Source of the DNA: Desertimonas sp963733085
GTDB lineage: Bacteria > Actinomycetota > Acidimicrobiia > Acidimicrobiales > Ilumatobacteraceae
Reading direction: 5' to 3'
Length of the DNA: 64,000 nucleotides
NCBI GenBank assembly: GCA_963733085.1
Contig: CAVTBY010000001.1
Span: 1-64,000, forward strand
Position 1 is the stretch's first letter. Each line of letters begins with the position of its first letter. This document shows positions 38,908 through 47,424 of the stretch, piece by piece. The notes below the pieces were generated by a model that saw only the letters and a program-made list of their open reading frames with translations, did no database searches and was not told the DNA's origin. Position numbers and translations under genes: made by a program.

Positions 38908-40545
38908 ATGGCGGAGACCGAAGCCAGATCGGACGCCGCAGCCGTCGACACCGTCGCGCCGGACGAACTCGACAGCGATGAAACGCTCCGACAAGAGATC
39001 ACCGAAGAAGTCACCGCCCCGGAAGCCGGGCCGGGCGGTGCGTCGGCACGCGTCCGCGCCGTCGTCGATCGCGCTCGCGCCGAGCCTGCCGTCGTCGCCC
39101 TTGCCGGTGCCATGCTCGTGTGGTTCCTGGTTTTCGGGCGGTTGATCTGGCTCCGTCACGCCCGCTATGCGACGTTCGACTTCGATCTCGGGCACCACGA
39201 CCAGGCGATCTGGCTGCTCGCCCACGGCAACGGGTTCATCACCGTCAGTGGCATGCCCGTGCTCGGCCACCACCTCACCCTCGCCTACTTCGCCGTCGCC
39301 CCGCTGTACTGGCTGGGCGGCGGGGCGCAGCTCATCAACCTGCTGCAGACTGCCGCCCTTGCACTCTCGGCGGTGCCGCTCTTCCTGTACGCCCGTGATC
39401 GTCTGTCCAACGACTGGCTGGCCCTCACGTTCGGTATCGCCTGGCTGCTCAACCCCACCGTGCAGTGGCTGGTTTGGGAGGCGTGGCACCCCGAGACGAT
39501 GGCGATCCCGTTCTTGTTGATGACGTGGCTGATGGCGTCACGGCGCCGTCACGGCTGGTACTGGGTCTTCCTCATCGCCGCCCTGACGTGGAAGGAGGAC
39601 ATCGCCCTGGCCGTGATCGGGCTCGGCATTGTGTTGATCGTCCGCCGACAACGGCGCCTCGGCCTGCTCACGATCGCCGTCGGAGCGATCTGGTTCGTCG
39701 TCGCCTACGGCATCGTCATGCCGGCGTTCAACGGTGGGACCAACCACGCCGGGATCTTCTACGGCGAGCTCGGCGACTCTCCCGCCGAACTGATCAAGAC
39801 GACGTTCACCGACCCCGGAATGGTGCTCGACCGCCTCGACAACAACGACGCCCTCGGCTACGCCCGCGATCTACTCGCCCCGTTCGCCTTCACGTCGCTG
39901 CTCGCCCCGCTGCTCCTCGTTCCGGCGGTCCCCCAGTACTTCGCCAACATCCTCACCAACCTCAACTTCTTCTGGAGCATCCAGTTCCACTACGCAGCGA
40001 TCATCGTCACGTTCGTGGCGATCGCCAGCGTCGACGGGGTTGCTCGGCTCCGGGGTGATTCGCTTCGGCGCTTCGGCGTCGGCGCCGTCGCCGCCGCTGC
40101 GTTGGCGACGTCAGTGGCGTGGGGTATGTCCCCGATCAGCACGCAATACCGCAACGGCTATTGGCCGCTGACGGAAAACCCCCGCCAAGACATCCTCGAC
40201 GACGTCGTCGATTCCGTCCCCGGTGACGCGGCCGTAGCGGCGACGTACAACATCGTCCCGCACCTCAGCCACCGCGAGCAGATCTACACGTTCCCCAACC
40301 CGTGGTTCCCTCTCAACTGGGGTGTCGCCGGCGTGGCGCCGGACGATCCGGACCACGACCACGTCCCCGCCGAGATCGACTGGATCGTCGTCGATCGGAC
40401 CACGCATGTTCCCGAAGGGCGGGAGGAGCAACTGCTCGACAGCCTCGTCGACAGCGGAGAGTTCGAGGTCGTCTCCGACACGGACGGCATCTTCGTGGCG
40501 CGGCGAGTCGAACCCCCTGCCGAAGAATCCAAGTCGCCCGACTGA
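38908..40545 (+). CDS. DUF2079 multi-pass membrane protein
   Basis: 545 residues. An acidic cytoplasmic N terminus of about 70 residues is followed by about ten membrane segments and a soluble C-terminal domain. The signature region YATFDFDLGHHDQAIWLLAHG with VLGHHLTLAYFAVAPLYWL is that of DUF2079, a GT-C-like family of unknown function. WHPETMAIPFLLMTWL and WKEDIALAV are further conserved blocks. A TACAGT -10 box (38893-38898) lies 9 bases before the ATG. It is a paralogue of the next gene, with which it converges (10-base gap). Confidence 0.9.
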   Translation: MAETEARSDAAAVDTVAPDELDSDETLRQEITEEVTAPEAGPGGASARVRAVVDRARAEPAVVALAGAMLVWFLVFGRLIWLRHARYATFDFDLGHHDQAIWLLAHGNGFITVSGMPVLGHHLTLAYFAVAPLYWLGGGAQLINLLQTAALALSAVPLFLYARDRLSNDWLALTFGIAWLLNPTVQWLVWEAWHPETMAIPFLLMTWLMASRRRHGWYWVFLIAALTWKEDIALAVIGLGIVLIVRRQRRLGLLTIAVGAIWFVVAYGIVMPAFNGGTNHAGIFYGELGDSPAELIKTTFTDPGMVLDRLDNNDALGYARDLLAPFAFTSLLAPLLLVPAVPQYFANILTNLNFFWSIQFHYAAIIVTFVAIASVDGVARLRGDSLRRFGVGAVAAAALATSVAWGMSPISTQYRNGYWPLTENPRQDILDDVVDSVPGDAAVAATYNIVPHLSHREQIYTFPNPWFPLNWGVAGVAPDDPDHDHVPAEIDWIVVDRTTHVPEGREEQLLDSLVDSGEFEVVSDTDGIFVARRVEPPAEESKSPD

Positions 40546-40555
40546 TCGACGGCCC

Positions 40556-42232
40556 TCAGGCGGGTGGCGCGAGCGGATTGGCTCCAGGACAGTTGGGTGG
40601 CTGCGGTTCACCGTCCGGGCCGGGCGTCACCCGCCGAGCGACGATGACGTCATCCTGCTCGAAGATCACATCGAACTCGCCGCCGGGAGCGATCAACGAA
40701 TCGATGAACGCGGCTTCGTTGCCGTACAGCGCTCCTTCGCCGCGGAAGTACGTCATGTCGAGGGCGAGGTAGTCAACCTCGGAAGCGCTCGGGAATTGTG
40801 CGCAGTCCGTGGCCCCGTTGCCCCAGTACGCCGGCCAAAACGGGTTTGGCCAGTCGTAGGACTCGCGCCGGCGAGACAGGTGCGGCCCGATGTTGAACGA
40901 CGACGACACCGTGGCGTCGTCCGGCACGATGTCGACGGCGGCACGCAACGCTTCGGCGTGGGCGTCGTTGCGGCGCCAGACGCCGTAGGCGTTGCCGATC
41001 GGCGACGGCGACCACGCCACGTTGGACACGTAGGCGCAAGCGAGCAGAGCAATCACGATCGCAGCGCGCAAGCGCGTCAACCGCCACAGCCGCCTGAAGC
41101 CCTCGATCGAGGCGATCAGGATCGGGGCGATCATCACGGACGTGTACTGGTACTGGATCTGCCGCGCGAACTGGGTCGACGCGATGATGCTCGCGAGCAA
41201 GGTCGGGGCGGCCATCAGCAGGTGCAGCGGTGACAGGATCGCCAGCCCGGCGAGCGGGAGCCCGAGGTCGCGGTAGAAGCGGATCCGATCCGGCTGGATG
41301 GCGTCGTTGACGAGGCGGTCCGGATGGCGCACGATCGTCTCGACGATGCCGCCGAAGCTGCCCCCGTAGTGGGCGAAGAACCAGGGCAAGAAGAACGGTG
41401 GTTGCCCTTGGTTGAAGTGCGGGATGACGATCTTCGTGCTGACGAGATACCAGAACACTCCGAGCAGCGTCGTGGCGACTGCCGTCCGCCGGTCGGCGTT
41501 CCGCGTGTCGCTGTCGCGGGTGGTGATCAGCAGAACGACGCCCATCATCGCGATGGCGAGAGCGGCGTCCTCGCGCATGATGAGAACCACCGCGACTGCG
41601 ACCCAGTACCAGCCACGCCAGCGGCGCAGAAAGAAGTACCAGGCGAACAGGAACGGCGTGATCACCAGCGCCTCGGGGTGGAAGTTGATCCACGAGATCC
41701 ATTGCGTAGGCGCGTAGAGCAGGTAGGCGGCGGCGAACACCAGGCCGAGCCACGGTGAGACCAGCCGGTTCTTGGCGATCAGGTAGACGGGCAGCGCACC
41801 GAGGGCGATCGAGATGTTCTGGACGACGTAGAGAAACTCCGGCCCTGCGCCGAGCCAGTAGAAGGGCGCGAACACATAGGCGATGAGGTTGACGTGATGG
41901 CCCCACACGTCGAGGCCGCGCACGCTCATGAACGTGCTTCCGCCCCGGGACACGAGCCAGAACGACTGATCGTAGATCGCCATGTCGAAGGCCCACGTGC
42001 CGAAGTTGCGATGGTTGCGGACCCCGAGGGTGGCGAAAGTGGCCGCCCACACGGCGATCCCGGCGAGCACCAAGCCGAGACTGATGACTCCCGCGTGAGC
42101 GCGCAGGAAGCCGATGATCCGGCGCCCCAAGTTGATCGCCCGGCGACCGAGGGCATTCGCCGTGGTCGTCACGGTGTGCGTCAGCCCGACGGCCGGTTGC
42201 GGCTCATCCGCCTGACGCAAGCGCGAGGTCAC
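40556..42232 (-). CDS. DUF2079 multi-pass membrane protein, second paralogue
   Basis: 558 residues with the same plan as its neighbour: GTWAFDMAIYDQSFWLVSRG, WGHHVNLIAYVFAPFYWLGAG, FHPEALVITPFLFAWYF and MREDAALAIAM align with the first paralogue's blocks. The C-terminal domain, with SSFNIGPHLSRRRESYDWPNP, matches TYNIVPHLSHREQIYTFPNP in the partner. Function unknown. It starts with a GTG overlapping the nusB stop (GTGA), so it is probably read with efp-nusB. Confidence 0.9.
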   Translation of the reverse strand: MTSRLRQADEPQPAVGLTHTVTTTANALGRRAINLGRRIIGFLRAHAGVISLGLVLAGIAVWAATFATLGVRNHRNFGTWAFDMAIYDQSFWLVSRGGSTFMSVRGLDVWGHHVNLIAYVFAPFYWLGAGPEFLYVVQNISIALGALPVYLIAKNRLVSPWLGLVFAAAYLLYAPTQWISWINFHPEALVITPFLFAWYFFLRRWRGWYWVAVAVVLIMREDAALAIAMMGVVLLITTRDSDTRNADRRTAVATTLLGVFWYLVSTKIVIPHFNQGQPPFFLPWFFAHYGGSFGGIVETIVRHPDRLVNDAIQPDRIRFYRDLGLPLAGLAILSPLHLLMAAPTLLASIIASTQFARQIQYQYTSVMIAPILIASIEGFRRLWRLTRLRAAIVIALLACAYVSNVAWSPSPIGNAYGVWRRNDAHAEALRAAVDIVPDDATVSSSFNIGPHLSRRRESYDWPNPFWPAYWGNGATDCAQFPSASEVDYLALDMTYFRGEGALYGNEAAFIDSLIAPGGEFDVIFEQDDVIVARRVTPGPDGEPQPPNCPGANPLAPPA

Positions 42233-42633
42233 CCCTGGCGGAGCTCCGGTGCCAATGCGGCCAGCACGCCGTTGACGAACCGGCCGCTGTTGTCCGTGGA
42301 GAAGCGCTTCGCCAGGTCGACCGCCTCGTCGATGACGACCGCAACCGGAACGTCGGGGCGCTCGGCGAGCTCGAACGCGGCGAGGCGCAAGACGTTGAGA
42401 TCGAGCACCGGCATTCGTTCCAACGACCAGCCTTCGGCCTTGGCATCGATCGCTGCATCGAGCCGTTGGCGGTGCTCGGCGACGCCCGTGACGAGAAGCG
42501 TGGTCAGCTCGTCGGGAGTCACCACCTGAGCAGCCAGCACCTCGCCCGGTTCGATCCCCTTGACGGACGCTTCGTACAGGGCATACAGGGCGCGCTCACG
42601 CGCATCGGAGCGACGGTCGGATCGCTCGCTCAT
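42229..42633 (-). CDS. nusB: transcription antitermination factor NusB
   Basis: 134 residues, all helical: RRSDARERALYALYEASVKG, then LDLNVLRLAAFELAERPDVP and VIDEAVDLAKRFSTDNSGRFVNGVL. It binds boxA RNA with NusE during rRNA transcription; boxA-like elements are present in this window's rRNA operon. It follows efp by 4 bases. Confidence 0.96.
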   Translation of the reverse strand: MSERSDRRSDARERALYALYEASVKGIEPGEVLAAQVVTPDELTTLLVTGVAEHRQRLDAAIDAKAEGWSLERMPVLDLNVLRLAAFELAERPDVPVAVVIDEAVDLAKRFSTDNSGRFVNGVLAALAPELRQG

Positions 42634-42637
42634 GTAT

Positions 42638-43201
42638 TCACACCCGTGTGATGTACTCGCCGGACCTCGTGTCGACGCGCACCTTGTCACCGACGTTGAC
42701 GAACAGCGGAACTTGCACCGACTTGCCGGTCTCCAGCTCGGCCGGCTTGCGTCCCCCCGACACCCTGTCGCCCTGCACTCCTGGCTCGGTGACGGCGACG
42801 GACAGCTCCACCGAAGCGGGGATCTCGACGCCGATGATGTCGGACCCGTGCTGGGCGATCTGAGCGACGGCGCCTTCGACCAAGTAGTCGGCAGCGTCGC
42901 CGAGCTGCGCGGGACGAACGTGGAGTTGGTCGTAGGTGTTCGTGTTCATGAACACGTAGTCGTCGCCGTCGCGGTAGAGGAACTGCATGTCCTGCCGGTC
43001 GACGATCGCCTGCTCGACGCGGATCCCGGCGTTGAACGTGCGCTCGAGCACGGCACCGGTGCGCACGTTGCGCAACTTCGTGCGCACGAAGGCGCCTCCT
43101 TTGCCGGGCTTGACGTGCTGAAACTCGACAACCTGGAACAAGACGTTGTCGAGGTTCAGCGTGATGCCGTTCTTCAGGTCGTTGGTGGTGATCGCGGGCA
43201 C
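42638..43201 (-). CDS. efp: elongation factor P
   Basis: 187 residues with three beta-barrel domains. The loop HVKPGKGGAFVRTKLRN carries the conserved Lys at its tip that contacts the P-site tRNA and may be modified. It relieves stalling at proline runs. The GTG start lies inside the last codons of the pepQ gene (28-base overlap). Confidence 0.97.
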   Translation of the reverse strand: MPAITTNDLKNGITLNLDNVLFQVVEFQHVKPGKGGAFVRTKLRNVRTGAVLERTFNAGIRVEQAIVDRQDMQFLYRDGDDYVFMNTNTYDQLHVRPAQLGDAADYLVEGAVAQIAQHGSDIIGVEIPASVELSVAVTEPGVQGDRVSGGRKPAELETGKSVQVPLFVNVGDKVRVDTRSGEYITRV

Positions 43202-44301
43202 GGCGAGTCCTTCGGAAGTGTGGTCAGCGTTGCACAGCCGGTCGCTGTGACGACGACGAGGTCCTCGATGCGGACGCCGCCGAATCCGTCACGATAGAGG
43301 CCCGGCTCGACCGTCACCACGTCGTCTTCGACAAGTGTCGCCGTCGACGTGACTGCCGCGAACGGCTCCTCGTGGATGTCGAGGCCGACCCCGTGACCGG
43401 TGCCATGAATGAACCAGTCCTCGTAGCCGGCGGCGCGAAACACGGCCCGGCAGGCTTCGTCGACCTCGGCGGTGGCGACGCCCGGACGAACCGCGGCGAG
43501 GCCGGCGAGCTGGGCCTCGAGGACGAGGTCGTACACCTCCTGTTGCCGTCGATCGACGTCCCCGACCACATACGTCCTCGTCATGTCCGAGTGGTAGCCG
43601 TCGACGAGCGCTCCGACGTCGATGATCACGGTGTCGCCCTCGACGATGGTGCGCCGCGACGTCTGGTGATGGGGTCGGGCCGCCAACTCGGGCCCGCTGG
43701 CGACAATCGTGTCGTAGCTCGGGCCGTCGGCACCCGCCTTGCGCATGCGGTACTCGAGCTCGTCGCGGACATCTGCCTCGGTGGGCCGTTCAGCAAGCAT
43801 CGGCACCACGGCGTCGAGCGTCGCATCGGCGATTTGGGCGGCGAGCGTCATGCGGGCCAGCTCTCCGGTGTCCTTGCGGCGGCGCAGCTGTTCGATGATC
43901 CCACCAGCCGGTTCCAGCGGGACACGCTCGTGCAGCGCCGACCACGATGCGTGGCTGAGGTGCTCGGCTTCGGCGAGCACGGCGGTGCCGGCGGTGCTCG
44001 CGGCTGCCACCACGGCGTCGACGATCTCGGGCCGCTTCGTGCGCACCTCCAGCTCGGTGCCGATGCCTCCGTTGGCAAGCGCGTTGGCGGCAAGGTCGCC
44101 GGCGGCACGGTCGGCGTACCGGCCGTCGGTGACGAAGACCAGCCGGTCGCCGTCGATCACGACCCAGGCGAGCGATCCGCCGAACCCAGTGAGCCAGCGG
44201 ATGTTCGTGGCGTGCGACAGGACCATGGTGCGACCGTCGATGGCGGCGCGCACCGCCGCTATCCGGCCTGCGAAGTCCGACGAAGGAAACTCCCCGATCA
44301 C
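43174..44301 (-). CDS. Xaa-Pro aminopeptidase/dipeptidase (M24B)
   Basis: 375 residues. An N-terminal creatinase-like domain is followed by the pita-bread metallopeptidase with all five metal ligands in view: VIIDVGALVDGYHSDMTRTY (two Asp), HGTGHGVGLDIHEEP (His), VTVEPGLY (Glu) and GVRIEDLVVV (Glu). It cleaves N-terminal residues next to proline. It is the usual neighbour of efp. The C-terminal tail overlaps the efp start. Confidence 0.93.
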   Translation of the reverse strand: MIGEFPSSDFAGRIAAVRAAIDGRTMVLSHATNIRWLTGFGGSLAWVVIDGDRLVFVTDGRYADRAAGDLAANALANGGIGTELEVRTKRPEIVDAVVAAASTAGTAVLAEAEHLSHASWSALHERVPLEPAGGIIEQLRRRKDTGELARMTLAAQIADATLDAVVPMLAERPTEADVRDELEYRMRKAGADGPSYDTIVASGPELAARPHHQTSRRTIVEGDTVIIDVGALVDGYHSDMTRTYVVGDVDRRQQEVYDLVLEAQLAGLAAVRPGVATAEVDEACRAVFRAAGYEDWFIHGTGHGVGLDIHEEPFAAVTSTATLVEDDVVTVEPGLYRDGFGGVRIEDLVVVTATGCATLTTLPKDSPCPRSPPTT

Positions 44302-44326
44302 GCGCTGTCCACCGTACCGATTCGGT

Positions 44327-45346
44327 TCAAGTGACTGCTGTCAAGGCGTCGCGGACGATTGCCGGAGCGACGTCGGGTACGACCTCGATCCCCCGCGGCC
44401 CGTCGAGTACGAAGGTCAACCCGTCGCGCGCCTTCTTGTCGCGACCGATGAGGTCGACCAGTCGATCGTGATCGACGCCGGCCGGAATCGTGGTCGGCAG
44501 GCCGTACGTCCCGCCGACCACGGCTCGATGCTCCTCGACCCGGCTGCGATCGATGCGCCCGAGGCTCGCCGCCAACTCGGCGGCATAGACGAGCCCGATC
44601 CCAACCGCCTCGCCGTGGGTGAGTGCATGGCTGGTGGCGATCTCCAATGCGTGGGCGAGCGTGTGTCCGTAGTTGAGCAGGGCACGATCGCTGCCCTCGC
44701 GTTCGTCGCCAGCGACGAACGAAGCCTTGATCTCCACACAACGTGCGATGCGTTCGTCGAGCGCCATGGCGTCGAGATCGTCACCGGCGAGGAAGTGGTA
44801 CTTGGCCATCTCGCCATCGCCACTGCGCCGTTCACGTAGTGGCAACGTGTCGAGTGCGTCGAGGTCACAGAGCACTCCGTGTGGTTGCCAGAACGCCCCG
44901 ACGAGGTTCTTGCCCTCGGGCAGATTGACCCCGGTCTTGCCGCCGACGGCGGCATCGACCATCGCGAGCAGCGTCGTCGCCACGTGGACCACGGCAATGC
45001 CGCGGTGCCAAATGGATGCGGCAAATCCGGCGACGTCGGTGACCATCCCCCCACCGACGCCGACGATGACGTCGTCGCGCGTCAGTCCGGCACCGGCGAA
45101 TGCCCTGGTGACGTGCTCGACCGTCGTCAGCGACTTGTTCGCCTCACCATCGCCGATGTCGATGCGCACGACCTCGCGGCCGTCGAGTCCCGACACGACC
45201 CGGTCGGCGATCGGGATGCCGCGCTGGGTGACAACAGCTACCCGGCGGGCCGTCGGCGGCAACAGGTCGGCCAGCTTGTCAACGACGCCCCTGCCGACGA
45301 CGACGTCGTACGACCGCTCCCCCAACGGAACAGTCACCGTCTTCAC
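44327..45346 (-). CDS. aroB: 3-dehydroquinate synthase
   Basis: 339 residues; NAD- and metal-dependent, second shikimate step. Motifs: GVGGGMVTDVAGFAAS, GGKTGVNLPEGKNLVGAFWQP, SGDGEMAKYHFL (commonly SG-AE-IKY) and NYGHTLAHALE with a metal His. GTG start overlaps the aroC stop. The aroK gene normally between aroC and aroB is absent. Confidence 0.96.
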   Translation of the reverse strand: MKTVTVPLGERSYDVVVGRGVVDKLADLLPPTARRVAVVTQRGIPIADRVVSGLDGREVVRIDIGDGEANKSLTTVEHVTRAFAGAGLTRDDVIVGVGGGMVTDVAGFAASIWHRGIAVVHVATTLLAMVDAAVGGKTGVNLPEGKNLVGAFWQPHGVLCDLDALDTLPLRERRSGDGEMAKYHFLAGDDLDAMALDERIARCVEIKASFVAGDEREGSDRALLNYGHTLAHALEIATSHALTHGEAVGIGLVYAAELAASLGRIDRSRVEEHRAVVGGTYGLPTTIPAGVDHDRLVDLIGRDKKARDGLTFVLDGPRGIEVVPDVAPAIVRDALTAVT

Positions 45347-46507
45347 GGCAGGGTGGCGCGGAACGCGTCGGCGTTGCGGACGAGCTCGGCGACGGAATCT
45401 CCGCCGAATTTGCGCAGTGCTTCGGAGGCGAGGACGAGGGCGACCATCGTCTCGGCAACGACTCCCATCGCCGGCACGGCAGTCACGTCGGTGCGCTCCT
45501 TGAACGAGACCGTGGCCTCCTTCGTCGCCGTGTCAACAGTCTCGAGCACCGGAACGTTCAGCGTGGCAAGGGGCTTCATCGCCGACGCGCACGACGAGCA
45601 GCTCGCCGGTCGACATCCCGCCCTCGACACCGCCGGCGAGGGTGGTGTCACGCCGATAGGCGTTCTCCGCCGCGTCCCAGCGGATGGCGTCGTGGGCGAC
45701 ACTGCCGCGCCTGCCGGCGACGTCGAACCCGTCGCCGAGCTCGACACCCTTCACGGCCTGGATGCTCATCACTGCGTGGGCGATCAAGGCGTCGAGTTTG
45801 CGATCCCAGTGGACATGGCTGCCGAGCCCGACTGGTACGCCGTAGGCAAGCACCTCGACGACGCCCCCGAGCGAGTCGCCGTCCTTGGCCGCGGCCTTGA
45901 CTTCGGCGATCATCGCCTCGGCCGCGGCGGGATCGAAGCAGCGCACGGGTGACTCGTCGACCGCATCGAGGTCGTCGGGTGCCGGCCGGCGATTGCCTTC
46001 GCTGCGTGCTTCGCCGAGTTGCACGACGTGGGAGATGACCGAGATCCCGAGCGTGCGCAGGAGCAACTTGGCGACGGCTCCGGCGGCAACGCGTGCGGCC
46101 GTCTCACGTGCGCTCGCCCGCTCGAGCACATCACGGGCGTCGTCGAAACCGTACTTCTGCATCCCGGCGAGATCGGCGTGCCCTGGACGAACCTGCGTGA
46201 GTGGTGCCGCGGTGGCTCCGGGGGCCGGTGACATCTCAGCGTGCCACTTGTCGCTGCGCGTCCACTCCGTGTTGGCGATCTCGATGGCCACGGGAGACCC
46301 GAGCGTGCGCCCGTGGCGGACACCGCCGATCAGCGTCAGTTCGTCCACCTCGAAACGCTGACGAGGTCCGCGGCCGTAGCCGAGGCGGCGGCGCGCCAAC
46401 TCCTCTTGGACGTCTTCGACGGTGAGCGCCAACCCAGCCGGCAAACCTTCGAGGATCACGACGAGCCCCTGGCCGTGGGACTCTCCCGCAGTCAGGAACC
46501 TCAGCAC
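45343..46507 (-). CDS. aroC: chorismate synthase (one frame break)
   Basis: FMN-dependent last step of the shikimate pathway. It starts MLRFLTAGESHGQGL and includes RRRLGYGRGPRQRFEVDE, GHADLAGMQKYGF and RASARETAARVAAGAVAK. Near 45581-45600 the frame changes from GELLVVR to SAMKPLATLNVPVLETVD; dropping one base gives 387 residues with the normal C terminus ending in NADAFRATLP. I regard this as a sequence error. The corrected stop overlaps aroB as GTGA. Confidence 0.93.
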
Positions 46508-46529
46508 CGACGGAACGCTAACGGCAGGG

Positions 46530-47354
46530 TCACGCAGCGCGGCGGGCTAGTTCCGCCTCGGCGGCGGCGCGCATCACGGCGACGTCGGGTAGGTGGCCGA
46601 GCCACAACTGCTGCTGCAGGGCGGCTTGGTGGACGAGCATCCCGAGCCCGACGAACGTGCGCGCCCCGGCGTTCCGCGCCGCCCGCAACAGTGCCGTGTC
46701 GAGCGGGTGATAGACGAGGTCGGCGACGAGGTGCTCGGGGTGCAGCACGGCTGGGTCGATCGGAAGGTCGGTGGAGTCGAAGCCGACCGACGTGGCGTTG
46801 ACGATCAGTTCCGCTGCGTTGAACTCGGCGGCGACATCGTCCCCGGCCGGCCGCGCCGTCAGTGGCGCGAGGGCGACTACTGCGCCAATCTTGCCGGGGG
46901 TTCGGTTGGCGACGACAATTGCCGCGGCGCCGGCGTGGTCGAGGGCGGCGACGAGGCTGCGCGCGGCCCCACCCGCACCGATCACGGCGACGTGCATCCC
47001 ACAGACGTCGACGCCATCGGCGTGGAGGGCGGCAATGAAGCCTTGACCATCGGTGCTGTGGCCGACCAGCCGCCCGTCCGCCTCGGCCACCACGGTGTTG
47101 ACCGAGCGCAATGTTGCCGCCGCAGACGCCAACCCGTCGACAGCGTCGGCGACCTGTTCCTTGTGGGGCGTCGTGACCGACAGGCCGGCGATGCCAAGTG
47201 TGCGCATCGCCGCCAATGCGTCGCCGGCATGCCCGGCCGGAACATCGAAGGCGACGTACCGCCAATCGACACCTGCCGCATCGAACGCCGCTTGATGGAT
47301 CACCGGCGACAGTGAGTGCCCGACGGGCGACCCGATCAACGCGGCGATGTTCAT
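46530..47354 (-). CDS. aroE: shikimate dehydrogenase
   Basis: 274 residues; reduces 3-dehydroshikimate with NADPH. Shikimate site GHSLSPVIHQAAF and the catalytic Lys in VTTPHKEQ; dinucleotide motif VIGAGGAARSLVAAL followed by VANRTPGK. The ATG abuts repeat R3. Confidence 0.96.
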   Translation of the reverse strand: MNIAALIGSPVGHSLSPVIHQAAFDAAGVDWRYVAFDVPAGHAGDALAAMRTLGIAGLSVTTPHKEQVADAVDGLASAAATLRSVNTVVAEADGRLVGHSTDGQGFIAALHADGVDVCGMHVAVIGAGGAARSLVAALDHAGAAAIVVANRTPGKIGAVVALAPLTARPAGDDVAAEFNAAELIVNATSVGFDSTDLPIDPAVLHPEHLVADLVYHPLDTALLRAARNAGARTFVGLGMLVHQAALQQQLWLGHLPDVAVMRAAAEAELARRAA

Positions 47355-47401
47355 TCTTGCGTTTCGCGGCCACGCAGGCCGTGGATGGCCGCTCGCTCGC
47401 A
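47355..47401 (-). repeat. start-adjacent repeat R3, upstream of aroE
   Basis: 47 bases ending exactly at the aroE ATG. In transcript sense it begins TGCGAGCGAGCGGCC and ends CGGCC-TGCGT-GGCCG, CGAA, ACGCA, AGA, ATG. It keeps the stem, loop and complementary ACGCA of R1 and R2 while the 4-base linker differs, and it lacks about 18 bases of the 5' part. Confidence 0.83.
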
Positions 47402-47424
47402 CCGGACGACGCGCCCAGGCTCCT

